NCBI GenBank assembly: GCA_029941095.1 | Contig: JAPYRO010000016.1 | Span: 1 to 13,791, forward strand | Direction: 5' to 3' | DNA: 13,791 nt | Origin: Dehalococcoidia bacterium | GTDB taxonomy: Bacteria; Chloroflexota; Dehalococcoidia; UBA6926 | Shown: piece by piece, positions 1-7,485 of the stretch | Layout: the number at the start of each line of letters is the position of its first letter | Numbering within the stretch: the stretch's first letter is position 1 | Notes under the pieces: generated by a model | What the model saw: only the letters and a program-made list of their open reading frames with translations | Told to the model about the DNA's origin: nothing | The model's database searches: none | Program-made: the position numbers and the translations under genes

Positions 1-284
1 ATATAGACACGTTTGGAGAATTACTTCACGAAGGCTGGATGGAAAAAAAATCTCTAGGAACCGAAATTTCCACTGCGGCCATTGATTCGATATATGACCT
101 GGCAAAATCTTCCGGAGCAATCGGTGGGAAGTTAATTGGAGCCGGAGGTGGAGGTTTTCTGTTATTTTTCGCCAAACCAGAGGCACAAAATGACATCAGA
201 TCTTCGCTGAAAGGCCTAACTGAAATCCCGTTCAAATTTGAAGAAAAAGGCAGTACTATAATATTCAAAGACACGAAGAAATGA
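1..284 (+). CDS. hddA: D-glycero-D-manno-heptose-phosphate kinase-like GHMP kinase, C-terminal fragment
   Basis: This is the last 93 codons of a gene cut by the left edge. The frame is open from base 3, before the first internal ATG at 39, so the true start lies outside the window. The visible start, FGELLHEGWMEKKSLGTEIS, followed by the glycine-rich stretch GKLIGAGGGGF, matches the C-terminal region of GHMP kinases of the HddA type. HddA phosphorylates C1 of D-glycero-D-manno-heptose 7-phosphate on the way to GDP-heptose. HddA proteins are about 340 residues, so roughly the last quarter is seen. The catalytic N-terminal part is not visible, and a related GHMP sugar kinase (fucokinase or galactokinase type) remains possible. 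It sits 60 bases before a GDP-sugar-type SDR gene, which fits GDP-heptose synthesis. Confidence 0.75.
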   Translation, partial: IDTFGELLHEGWMEKKSLGTEISTAAIDSIYDLAKSSGAIGGKLIGAGGGGFLLFFAKPEAQNDIRSSLKGLTEIPFKFEEKGSTIIFKDTKK

Positions 285-344
285 TTGATAACTCTCTAAC
301 ACTAAAAATACATATGTTTAGGAAAGAAGAGCGTAGGGAAGCCA

Positions 345-1274
345 ATGGAAAAGAATAGCAAGATCTTCGTAGCAGGTAGTGATAATTTCATTGGTTCCAG
401 CATCGTTAGAGCTCTGACTAGACATGGTTATACCAACATAACTGGTGAAGGGATTAAAGAACCTGATTTAAGAGACAAGGAAGCTGTAAAACAATTTTTT
501 AAGGACACCAAACCAGAGTATGTTTTTAGCGCAGCTGGGGAAATCGGAGGAATTGGAGCTAATCAGGAAACCCCGGCGTTTTTCATGCTTGATAATCTCC
601 TAACCGAATCTCACATTATTAGCGAAGCGCATAATTCAGGTGTAAAAAAGCTAATATATCTGGCTAGTTCTTGTACTTATCCAAAAGAATCTAATCAGCC
701 TATGAAACCAGAATACTTGATGACCGGTCCCCTAGAGCCAACAAGTGAGTTTTATGCAACCGCAAAATTAACCGGAATCAAACTATGCGAAGCTTATATG
801 CAACAATATGGCGACAGCTTTCATAGTGTAATCCCAGCAAATCCGTTTGGCCCAGGTGATAGTTTTGACGCGGAAAACGGGCATGTCATAGGTGCTTTAA
901 TTAGAAAAATACATACCGCTCAGCAATCAAGATCAGACTCTATCACAGTTTGGGGCACTGGAAAACCAAGGAGAGATTTCATATTTATAGATGATTTAGG
1001 AGATGCATGCGTATTTGCAATGGAGAACTATACGGGATCTTCCCCCTTAAATTTAAGTGTTGGTGAAGACGTTTCCATACGTGATCTAGCTAATATATTG
1101 ATAAATTTAAGCGGGTTTCAAGGTCAGGCAAATTACGATCTTTCAAAACAAGATGGAATGGCTATTAAACTTTTAGATGGATCTGAATTAAAAAATCTGG
1201 GCTGGCGACCTTCAATTTCTATAGAGGATGGCTTGGATCAAACAAATAAATGGTTCGTAGAAAACCATTTATAG
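345..1274 (+). CDS. GDP-L-fucose synthase-like NAD(P)-dependent epimerase/reductase (paralogue 1)
   Basis: An extended SDR enzyme of 309 residues, close in length and order of motifs to GDP-L-fucose synthase (Fcl/WcaG, about 320). That enzyme epimerises C3/C5 and reduces C4 of a GDP-4-keto-6-deoxy sugar. Seen directly: the GGIGAN segment at 68-73, the active-site SSCTYPK at 108-114 holding Ser108 and Cys110, the Tyr137-x3-Lys141 pair, and His180 in GHVIGAL. All residues used for reduction and epimerisation in E. coli WcaG (S107, C109, Y136, K140, H179) therefore have counterparts. Oddly, the N-terminal dinucleotide motif reads GSDNFIG (11-17), with Asn where the central Gly normally lies. The ATG has an AGGGA site 5 bases upstream (335-339). 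With the heptose kinase beside it, the substrate may be a GDP-heptose derivative rather than a GDP-hexose; that is inference. Confidence 0.85.
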   Translation: MEKNSKIFVAGSDNFIGSSIVRALTRHGYTNITGEGIKEPDLRDKEAVKQFFKDTKPEYVFSAAGEIGGIGANQETPAFFMLDNLLTESHIISEAHNSGVKKLIYLASSCTYPKESNQPMKPEYLMTGPLEPTSEFYATAKLTGIKLCEAYMQQYGDSFHSVIPANPFGPGDSFDAENGHVIGALIRKIHTAQQSRSDSITVWGTGKPRRDFIFIDDLGDACVFAMENYTGSSPLNLSVGEDVSIRDLANILINLSGFQGQANYDLSKQDGMAIKLLDGSELKNLGWRPSISIEDGLDQTNKWFVENHL

Positions 1275-1340
1275 CCCAAATTAGTGTTTATTGGTCGATA
1301 TTATTTGCGTATTAGGATGTCTAAGAGTTTTAATATACCT

Positions 1341-1346
1341 GGAGGT
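1341..1346 (+). promoter_or_regulatory. strong Shine-Dalgarno site of the transketolase N-terminal subunit
   Basis: GGAGGT lies 8 bases before the ATG at 1355 and fixes that start. It closes an 80-base gap after the first SDR gene. I saw no convincing promoter or terminator in that gap. Confidence 0.75.
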
Positions 1347-1354
1347 AATAGAGT

Positions 1355-2161
1355 ATGAATTTAGATCTTATCGAAAAGAACTGTACCTCGAGTATATTTG
1401 ATCTTCTAGAACTCCATGGCATTGGTCATTCAGGGGGTTCATTATCGGTTCTTCAAGTGCTAATTTCGCTCTACTTTGAAATCGGAAACGTTGAGCCACA
1501 TAATCCTAAATGGCCACAGAGAGATAGAATTGTTCTGTCGAAAGCTCACGCAACAGAAGCTATGTATGCAGTCCTCGCTGAAAAGGGTTATTTTGAAAAA
1601 ACAAGGTTCAATGAGTACCTGCGTCTAGGTTCAGATATTCAAGGCCATGTCGAAATATCTACCCCGGGTGTAGAATACTCTGGCGGTGCTCTAGGGCAAG
1701 GTATTACCTTCGCGTGTGGCTTAGCATATGCAGCAAAGATTCGCGGCGAGAATCACAAGATTTATGCTGTCTTAGGTGACGGAGAATGCCACGAGGGCTC
1801 CGTTTGGGAAGCAGCTATGTTTGCATCACACTATAATTTAGATAACCTTTTCATCGTTATTGATAACAACCACTACGCAGACCATGGAGATGTAGACGAG
1901 ATGATGAACCTTCAACCATTCGAAGAGCGTTGGGCGGCTTTTGGGTGGGAAACTAAATCCGTTGAAGAAGGGAATAAGGTTTCTGCAATCACTAATGCTC
2001 TAAAAAGCTTTCAGCAAGATGATAAACCAAAATGTGTCATCGCAAATACTGTTAAAAATTACGGCGTTCCTATGTGGGAAGAAAAACATCTGCATCAAGT
2101 TGCAGGAGACTTACTATCTCAAGGTGTCAAACAAGGTAGGAGGTTACTCCATGCCCGATAA
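1355..2161 (+). CDS. transketolase N-terminal (TPP-binding) subunit
   Basis: A 268-residue stand-alone N-terminal transketolase half. Transketolases move a two-carbon ketol unit between sugars using thiamine diphosphate. Seen directly: GHSGGSLS at 24-31, SKAHA at 62-66 (usually SKGHA), the GGALGQG segment at 110-116, and the TPP/metal motif beginning GDGE at 141-144 and ending with Asn171-Asn172. The length fits the split bacterial and archaeal transketolases encoded as two adjacent genes. The stop overlaps the next gene by 11 bases, so the halves are probably translated together and form one enzyme. A housekeeping role cannot be excluded, but the place inside a sugar cluster suggests either supply of sedoheptulose 7-phosphate for heptose or two-carbon addition to a nucleotide-linked keto sugar. 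Confidence 0.92.
   Translation: MNLDLIEKNCTSSIFDLLELHGIGHSGGSLSVLQVLISLYFEIGNVEPHNPKWPQRDRIVLSKAHATEAMYAVLAEKGYFEKTRFNEYLRLGSDIQGHVEISTPGVEYSGGALGQGITFACGLAYAAKIRGENHKIYAVLGDGECHEGSVWEAAMFASHYNLDNLFIVIDNNHYADHGDVDEMMNLQPFEERWAAFGWETKSVEEGNKVSAITNALKSFQQDDKPKCVIANTVKNYGVPMWEEKHLHQVAGDLLSQGVKQGRRLLHAR
2138..2144 (+). promoter_or_regulatory. Shine-Dalgarno site inside the upstream gene, setting the start of the C-terminal transketolase subunit
   Basis: AGGAGGT lies 6 bases before the ATG at 2151 and within the coding end of the N-terminal subunit. It makes 2151 the start rather than the in-frame ATG at 2019, and implies coupled translation of the two halves. Confidence 0.85.
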
Positions 2162-3128
2162 GATCGAGTTAGGCAAAATGCGAGAAGCATATGCAGACAC
2201 CGTTATTGAATTGGCAAAAACGGACCCTAATATTGTTTTTGTATCGGTCGACTGTGGGAGCCACGAGAGAGAGTTCTTCAGAAAAGAAGGTAAAGGAAGA
2301 CTGATCGAAGTAGGAATAGCAGAAGCTAATTCAGCAGTCATTGCAGCTGGGATGGCTGCCGAAGGATTCAAACCACACGTACTAAATTTTGCTTACCTTC
2401 TAGAGAGAATGTATAACCAAATAAGCCAAAGCATCGCGCAAGATTCGTACGATGTCAAAATAGCAGCTTACTACGCCGGAATCTGGGGTATAGGTGGAAG
2501 ATCACATAATTGCATAATTGATCTTTCAATGATGCGAGCGTTACCTAATTTCACAATATTCACACCAGCTGATTACTGGGAGACTAAAACAATAGTAAAG
2601 AAGGCTAACTCAATAGACACCCCAACTTATGTACGGCTTTCCGGCGTACCTACACCAAAGGTATTTGATGAAGAACCTGATTTTCAACCTGTCAGAGTAA
2701 TGAAAAATGGAAGTAGATGTACTATTTTTTGTCACGGTACCATGGTCCACGAATCACTAATGGCGAATAAATTAGGTGACTTAAATGCTCACATAGTAAA
2801 CGTATCACAAATTAAACCATTACCTAAACAAGAAATACTTCGGGAAGCACGAAAAACAGGCAAGGTTGTTGTTGTAGAAGAGCATAGCAAGATCGGTGGT
2901 CTTGCAGAGGCGATATCTACCCTGATAATCGAGAACGAACCAATGCCTATGAAAGTAATAGGGGTAGATGATATTTACCCGTTATCAGTACTTATGGAAG
3001 AACCTGACGTATATAAATATTATGGAATATCATCAGAAGATATAATCAAAACAGTCGATTTGGTGACTGGTTACGAAAATCGTGATCCCGATTTTTTTAC
3101 CGCCTATAATGCAAATAGCGGAGACTAA
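2151..3128 (+). CDS. transketolase C-terminal subunit
   Basis: A 325-residue partner of the preceding gene. It holds the pyrimidine-binding domain and the C-terminal transketolase domain. Seen directly: GIAEAN at 55-60 with Glu58, the expected Glu that activates the TPP aminopyrimidine (usual form GIAEQN); the GGRSHN segment ending at Asn120 with His119; and LPNFTIFTPAD at 131-141, matching the usual RAIPN...P.D region. The C-terminal part has VVVVEEHSKIGGL, typical of the third domain. An in-frame ATG lies upstream at 2019, but the strong AGGAGGT before 2151 and the conserved start of the domain favour 2151. It overlaps the N-terminal subunit by 11 bases and is followed after 2 bases by the second SDR gene, so it lies in one transcription unit with the sugar enzymes. 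Confidence 0.92.
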   Translation: MPDKIELGKMREAYADTVIELAKTDPNIVFVSVDCGSHEREFFRKEGKGRLIEVGIAEANSAVIAAGMAAEGFKPHVLNFAYLLERMYNQISQSIAQDSYDVKIAAYYAGIWGIGGRSHNCIIDLSMMRALPNFTIFTPADYWETKTIVKKANSIDTPTYVRLSGVPTPKVFDEEPDFQPVRVMKNGSRCTIFCHGTMVHESLMANKLGDLNAHIVNVSQIKPLPKQEILREARKTGKVVVVEEHSKIGGLAEAISTLIIENEPMPMKVIGVDDIYPLSVLMEEPDVYKYYGISSEDIIKTVDLVTGYENRDPDFFTAYNANSGD

Positions 3129-3130
3129 AA

Positions 3131-4075
3131 TTGAAGTATGGCAAAATACTCATAACTGGAAGCTCAGGAGTCCTAGGTTACGGTTTCAAAAAAATCGGGG
3201 GCAAATTCCCGTCAGCGGAGTTTGTTTTTAGCAATTCGTCTGATTGTGACCTAACAAATGCTGTTCAAACTAGTTCTTATATAGAAAAAGTTAAACCTGA
3301 TGCAATAATCCATCTGGCGGCTTTCAGTGGTGGTGTAGCTCTAACAAAAAAATACCCGGCAAAAATGCTCAGAGACAATTTATTAATGACTTTAAACATA
3401 CTAGAGGCATCTATAAACAATGATATTCAAAAATTGCTTCTAACACTTTCGTCAGGTATGTACCCGCCACAGGCCCGTATACCAATAAAAGAAGAATACA
3501 TCCATGAAGGATCAGCTCATGAATCAAATTACAGTTATTCCTATGCCAAAAGAATCATGGACCCGGCCATACAAGCATATAGAGAAGAATTCGGGCTAAA
3601 TGTTATAGGTTTAGTTCCCAACGGTATATTTGGAGAGTTTGATGACTTTAGGTTTGAAAGTGCTGTGATGGTTTCATCTCTTATAAGGAGATTTTATGAG
3701 AATATTGATTCTAGTGAGGACATAGTTGTATGGGGCGATGGATCACCGCTCAGAGAATACACTTACGCGGAAGATTTAGCTAATATTTTTATTTGGTGCC
3801 TAGAAAACTATGACTCTCCAGAGATTCTAAATGTTGGCTCTACAGAAGAGCATTCTGTTAAAGAAATTGCCTTTATAATATCCGATATAATGGGTATCGC
3901 TAAAAATCGTATTATATTTGACGAATCAAAGCCAAGTGGAGTTCATAGGAAAAGTACAGACAACTCTAATTTTTTGCAAATTTCCCATCACGAATATACT
4001 CCCTTTCGTCAAGGGATTGAAAAAACCATCGAGTGGTTTAGGGCTAACTATCCCTCTAACGTTCGAATTGATTAG
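3131..4075 (+). CDS. GDP-L-fucose synthase-like reductase lacking the epimerase residues (paralogue 2)
   Basis: An extended SDR enzyme of 314 residues starting at TTG 3131, with GGAG 7 bases upstream. The NAD(P) motif GSSGVLG is at 10-16 in the standard form. Alignment by eye with E. coli WcaG keeps the same numbering: Ser107 in LSSGMYP, Tyr136 and Lys140 in the YxxxK pair, SLIRRF at 183-188, and a WcaG-like C-terminal region with FDESKPSG at 263-270. The reduction triad is therefore intact, but Cys109 is Gly109 and His179 is Val179. In WcaG those two residues carry out C3/C5 epimerisation. The likely role is reduction of a 4-keto (or other keto) GDP-sugar without epimerisation, as proposed for WcaG-like reductases in Campylobacter capsular heptose pathways. 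The natural substrate is unknown. It begins 2 bases after the transketolase gene. Confidence 0.85.
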   Translation: MKYGKILITGSSGVLGYGFKKIGGKFPSAEFVFSNSSDCDLTNAVQTSSYIEKVKPDAIIHLAAFSGGVALTKKYPAKMLRDNLLMTLNILEASINNDIQKLLLTLSSGMYPPQARIPIKEEYIHEGSAHESNYSYSYAKRIMDPAIQAYREEFGLNVIGLVPNGIFGEFDDFRFESAVMVSSLIRRFYENIDSSEDIVVWGDGSPLREYTYAEDLANIFIWCLENYDSPEILNVGSTEEHSVKEIAFIISDIMGIAKNRIIFDESKPSGVHRKSTDNSNFLQISHHEYTPFRQGIEKTIEWFRANYPSNVRID

Positions 4076-4089
4076 AGAGGCTCTAATAA

Positions 4090-5058
4090 ATGATGTACCG
4101 TGATCTAGGAAATACTGGACTAAAGGTATCTGAGGTGGGATTTGGAACCTGGGGCTTAGGTGGAGACTCATATGGGACCACAAACGATACAGACTCTATC
4201 AAAGCTTTAAACGTTGCTTACGAGAAAGGATGTAATTTTTTTGATACCTCCGATTTATACGGTCAAGGGCATAGTGAAACCGTACTCCAAAGAGCTTTAG
4301 GTCAACACAGAAAACAAATTGTCATCGGGACAAAATTTGGGATGCTTCCTCATACTGGTTTTGATATGAAACAAGATTTTTCAAATGGGCATATCAAAAA
4401 TGCATTACACTCAAGTCTAGAGAGATTAAATACAGATTACGTTGACATATATCTTTTCCATAGCCCCTCAAGAAGTCAAATAGAGGACAGTGAGAGTGCG
4501 ATAAAATTACTTACTAATCTAAAACAACAAGGGAAAATCAAGGCAATAGGAGTTTCTGCAAGATCACCTGAAGATGCCCTTTGGGTAATAGAAAATACAG
4601 AAATTCAAATAGTAGAGCTGAATTTTAACTTAATTGATCAAAGAGCAATTGAATTAGATGTATTTAACAAGGCAGCGATAAAAGGCGTTGGCATCATAGC
4701 GCGAACACCTTTATCTTTTGGTTATCTCTCGGGAAAATTAGATGGAAGCGAAATATTCCCACAAAACGACCACAGAAGTAACTGGCCTTTAGAACAGAGA
4801 GAGCTTTGGGCCACAGCCCCAAAACTATTTGATATATTAAACAAGGGCAAGCAGCGTACATTAACGCAACTTGCTCTACTTTTCTGTATCGCCGATCCTG
4901 CAGTTTCAACGGTAATCCCAGGAATGCTTAGTTCAACAGAAGTTATAGAAAATATGGAGACCAGTATCCTAGATAAATTGAACTTGGCTGAACTTATTGA
5001 AATTCGTAATATATATAAGGAGAATAGATTTTATGACCCGACAGCAAAAAATGGTTAA
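4090..5058 (+). CDS. aldo/keto reductase, sugar-cluster type (AKR 1)
   Basis: A 322-residue NADPH-dependent aldo/keto reductase with a complete (beta/alpha)8-barrel length. The catalytic tetrad is visible: Asp52 and Tyr57 in FFDTSDLYG, Lys82 in GTKFG, and His124 in YLFHS. The late VIPGMLSSTEVIENM region matches the usual cofactor-binding end. The start is ATG 4090 (ATG 4093 is also possible); AGAGAGG at 4074-4080 sits across the stop of the preceding gene. Its position after the transketolase pair and two SDR enzymes suggests that it reduces a keto or aldehyde group on the same sugar, but the family has broad substrates and the sequence does not name one. It is clearly homologous to the second aldo/keto reductase at the right edge. 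Confidence 0.9.
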   Translation: MMYRDLGNTGLKVSEVGFGTWGLGGDSYGTTNDTDSIKALNVAYEKGCNFFDTSDLYGQGHSETVLQRALGQHRKQIVIGTKFGMLPHTGFDMKQDFSNGHIKNALHSSLERLNTDYVDIYLFHSPSRSQIEDSESAIKLLTNLKQQGKIKAIGVSARSPEDALWVIENTEIQIVELNFNLIDQRAIELDVFNKAAIKGVGIIARTPLSFGYLSGKLDGSEIFPQNDHRSNWPLEQRELWATAPKLFDILNKGKQRTLTQLALLFCIADPAVSTVIPGMLSSTEVIENMETSILDKLNLAELIEIRNIYKENRFYDPTAKNG

Positions 5059-5088
5059 TTATGACCTTAACAATCCTAATTAATCCAC

Positions 5089-5910
5089 ATGAATGACCCA
5101 TTAGTAACAATCATCACCCCCCTATTAAACACCGTTGACTATGTAGAGAGCAGCGTACAAAGCGTATTAAATCAAGACTATCAAAATGTAGAGCACCTTT
5201 TTGTAGACGGAGGCTCCACAGATGGTTCAGACAAAATAGTTAGAGAGTACGAGGGAAAATACCCAGGGAAAGTCCGGCTTATAGAAGCCCCAAGTAGTAC
5301 GGTCGCTGAGGCTTGGGAAATAGGGTACCAAAAAGCAAAGGGTTCTATACTGGGTTCTATAGGAGCAGATGATACATGTGAACCTGGAGCTATCAAAACA
5401 GTAGCTAATCTTTTGAAAGAAGATTCAAGCATTAATGTCATCCAGGGACACTGTGACGTTGTTTCCCCACAAGGAGATTTAATTATGCGTAATGAGGCAA
5501 CCAAATTTAATGTTCAGGATTTCATAAATACAGCTTATTACGTTGCAACGCCCTCAGTTTACTATCGACATGAAGTCATAGAAAAAATTGGAGGTTTATC
5601 AATAAGTGGGGACGATTTTGACGTAATGATCAGAATGGCTCAATTATATGATTTCTTTCCTGTAGACCAAGTGTTTTCAAAACTTATGGTCAGGGAAGGA
5701 ACCGCCTTTAAATCAAAGGATTTTAATAAAAGAAAAGAATCTTATTACCAAACATATCTTGTAAGCCAAAAATATGGTGGGAGTCGATGGTCTCCTCTTG
5801 CCAAAAGATATTACGTAGCAAAGATGCTCGAGGTTATGAAGTTACAAAGATTTTTCCCTATCATAAGGCAATTTTATAGATGGTTAAGAGGCGTAAAACT
5901 GAACGATTAA
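5089..5910 (+). CDS. family 2 glycosyltransferase
   Basis: A 273-residue GT-A fold transferase that would add a sugar from a nucleotide donor to a growing lipid-linked oligosaccharide at the cytoplasmic face of the membrane. Seen directly: the N-terminal strand PLVTIITPLLN, FVDGGSTDGS at 38-47 with Asp40, and the metal-binding GADDT at 92-96 in place of the classical DxD. The C-terminal third is basic and aromatic, with repeated Arg-Phe and Arg-Trp near the end, which may touch the membrane; there is no clear transmembrane segment. An in-frame stop lies close upstream, so ATG 5089 is the only reasonable start, although no Shine-Dalgarno site is visible before it. Donor and acceptor cannot be read from the sequence. 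Confidence 0.9.
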   Translation: MNDPLVTIITPLLNTVDYVESSVQSVLNQDYQNVEHLFVDGGSTDGSDKIVREYEGKYPGKVRLIEAPSSTVAEAWEIGYQKAKGSILGSIGADDTCEPGAIKTVANLLKEDSSINVIQGHCDVVSPQGDLIMRNEATKFNVQDFINTAYYVATPSVYYRHEVIEKIGGLSISGDDFDVMIRMAQLYDFFPVDQVFSKLMVREGTAFKSKDFNKRKESYYQTYLVSQKYGGSRWSPLAKRYYVAKMLEVMKLQRFFPIIRQFYRWLRGVKLND

Positions 5911-5931
5911 CGAAGGGAACAGGAAAACCGA

Positions 5932-7467
5932 TTGCAAAACGAGAAAATTCCCATATACAAATCAACTATTTTTCGTGGAATTTCACTTAACTATATTCAT
6001 CTGGTAGTAACTGGGCTTTCATTACTAGTATTAACACCTATAATGCTGGAATATTTAGGGAAACCTGGTTACGGATTATGGTCTGCTTTTATTGGAGTAA
6101 TAGGATACTTCGGTCTTTTAAATTTCGGGTTTCAGACTGCTACTGCAAAATATACCGCAGAATATACCGTTCTAAAAAAGTTCGAGGAGTTGAGCACTGT
6201 TGTTTCCACAATATTAGTACTTTTTATATTTATTTCACTAGCGATTTCTATTTTCTCTACAGGGTTTTCTTCTTATGCCGTTACCCTATTAAATGCACCT
6301 GCTGATTTAGTTTCTCAAGGAAGGATTGCTTTCATTCTTTTGGGTGTAGCTGTAGCCGTGAGAATTTCAGGAAGCGTATTTGGTAATGTTATCTACGGTC
6401 ATGAAAGAGTAGATCTGCTAAAGGGATTTGGTATTATCCAAATAGTCTCTAACTTTATTCTAACCGTGCTTTTCCTCATGATAGGGCTAGGACTTATTGG
6501 TGTTGGTCTCGCATTCCTTATAAGCTTAATAGTACTCACAATTCTATATCTAATCCATGTAAATCGAGCTAACTACAAAGAACGTTTAAACCCTAGGCTA
6601 TACAACTATAAAATTTTGAAACAAATAGCTCCTTATAGCCTAAGATCTTTTATCTTGAATCTAACATCCAGGATACTTTACCAAACAGACAACATTGTCA
6701 TAGCAATATTTAGAGGTCCAGGATCTGTAAGTTCCTACGCAGTTGCCTACAATCTTATGTTCAATATGACATACTTAGCATCAGTACTATCGGAAACAAT
6801 TTTTCCTAGATTTTCTAGTCTTTATGCATTAGGCGAAAAACAAACCTTACGAGATATTTTTGTTGCAACAACCAAATTATCGTCTGGTATTGGGTCTATT
6901 ATCGCTCTATTCTTATTACTAGAAGGAACCAGCTTCTTAAATCTGTGGGTTGGAGAATCCAATACCGTCGATAAAATTACACTCATTATGTTCGCCTTAA
7001 TGTCTATCATCCACACAGCATTTACCCCAGCAGGTCTAATGCTTCAAGGCATAGGTGAAAATAAAGGCTTTACGATATCAGAAACTACAAATGCAATTAT
7101 TAATGTAATTCTTTCAATTATCTTAGTCATAAAATATGGAGTGTGGGGCGTAGCGGCTGCAACATTAATCTCTCATATTTTAACGAGCTCTTGGGTTGTA
7201 CCTTTATTAGCATCCAAGCACATAAACCAACCAATAGGTAAATATTTTATTCAAGGAATTTTAAAACCTACTTTACTAATTCTACCAACGTTAGCTACTC
7301 GGCAAATTTTGGATATTATATTGCCAGTACAAAATATACCTATGGAAATTGGCATCACATTTTGTACAATAATCCTGGTATATATCCCACTGTTTTATAT
7401 TTTTGCTCTGACAAAAGAAGAGCGTATAAAATATAAAGAATATATCTTAGCGGTGATAACAAAATAG
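5932..7467 (+). CDS. wzx: Wzx-like polysaccharide flippase (MOP superfamily)
   Basis: A 511-residue, very hydrophobic protein with about twelve or more membrane segments separated by short basic loops. This is the usual size and layout of Wzx/RfbX flippases, which move undecaprenyl-linked repeat units across the inner membrane. The N-terminal region has the family pattern of a glycine-rich turn (YLGKPGYGLW at 41-50) followed by GYFGLLNFGFQTA (58-70), where many relatives have LLDLG. The start is TTG 5932, with AGGA 7 bases upstream, placed 21 bases after the glycosyltransferase stop. No Wzy polymerase or chain-length regulator is visible in the window; they may lie outside, or the chain may be short. 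Function is assigned from family resemblance and context. Confidence 0.9.
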   Translation: MQNEKIPIYKSTIFRGISLNYIHLVVTGLSLLVLTPIMLEYLGKPGYGLWSAFIGVIGYFGLLNFGFQTATAKYTAEYTVLKKFEELSTVVSTILVLFIFISLAISIFSTGFSSYAVTLLNAPADLVSQGRIAFILLGVAVAVRISGSVFGNVIYGHERVDLLKGFGIIQIVSNFILTVLFLMIGLGLIGVGLAFLISLIVLTILYLIHVNRANYKERLNPRLYNYKILKQIAPYSLRSFILNLTSRILYQTDNIVIAIFRGPGSVSSYAVAYNLMFNMTYLASVLSETIFPRFSSLYALGEKQTLRDIFVATTKLSSGIGSIIALFLLLEGTSFLNLWVGESNTVDKITLIMFALMSIIHTAFTPAGLMLQGIGENKGFTISETTNAIINVILSIILVIKYGVWGVAAATLISHILTSSWVVPLLASKHINQPIGKYFIQGILKPTLLILPTLATRQILDIILPVQNIPMEIGITFCTIILVYIPLFYIFALTKEERIKYKEYILAVITK

Positions 7468-7485
7468 GAAATTCGGGGATCTAAT

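Noticed and set aside
1275..1354. Promoter-like TTGCGT and TTTAAT pair before the transketolase genes
   Set aside because: With a usable spacer the transcript would start at or within the Shine-Dalgarno site, so it cannot serve as a normal promoter.
2019..2150. Longer form of the C-terminal transketolase subunit starting at ATG 2019
   Set aside because: The extra 44 residues overlap the N-terminal subunit, do not resemble transketolase, and the strong AGGAGGT site points to ATG 2151.
5061..5096. Eleven-codon reading frame overlapping the start of the GT2 gene, a possible leader peptide
   Set aside because: It has no ribosome binding site and nothing in its sequence suggests regulation; an AT-rich gap yields such frames by chance. 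The GT2 start does lack a visible Shine-Dalgarno site, so coupling cannot be fully excluded.
5181..5504. 107-residue minus-strand frame opposite the GT2 gene
   Set aside because: It lies wholly within a well-supported gene on the other strand and shows no domain, as do the other minus-strand frames in the window.
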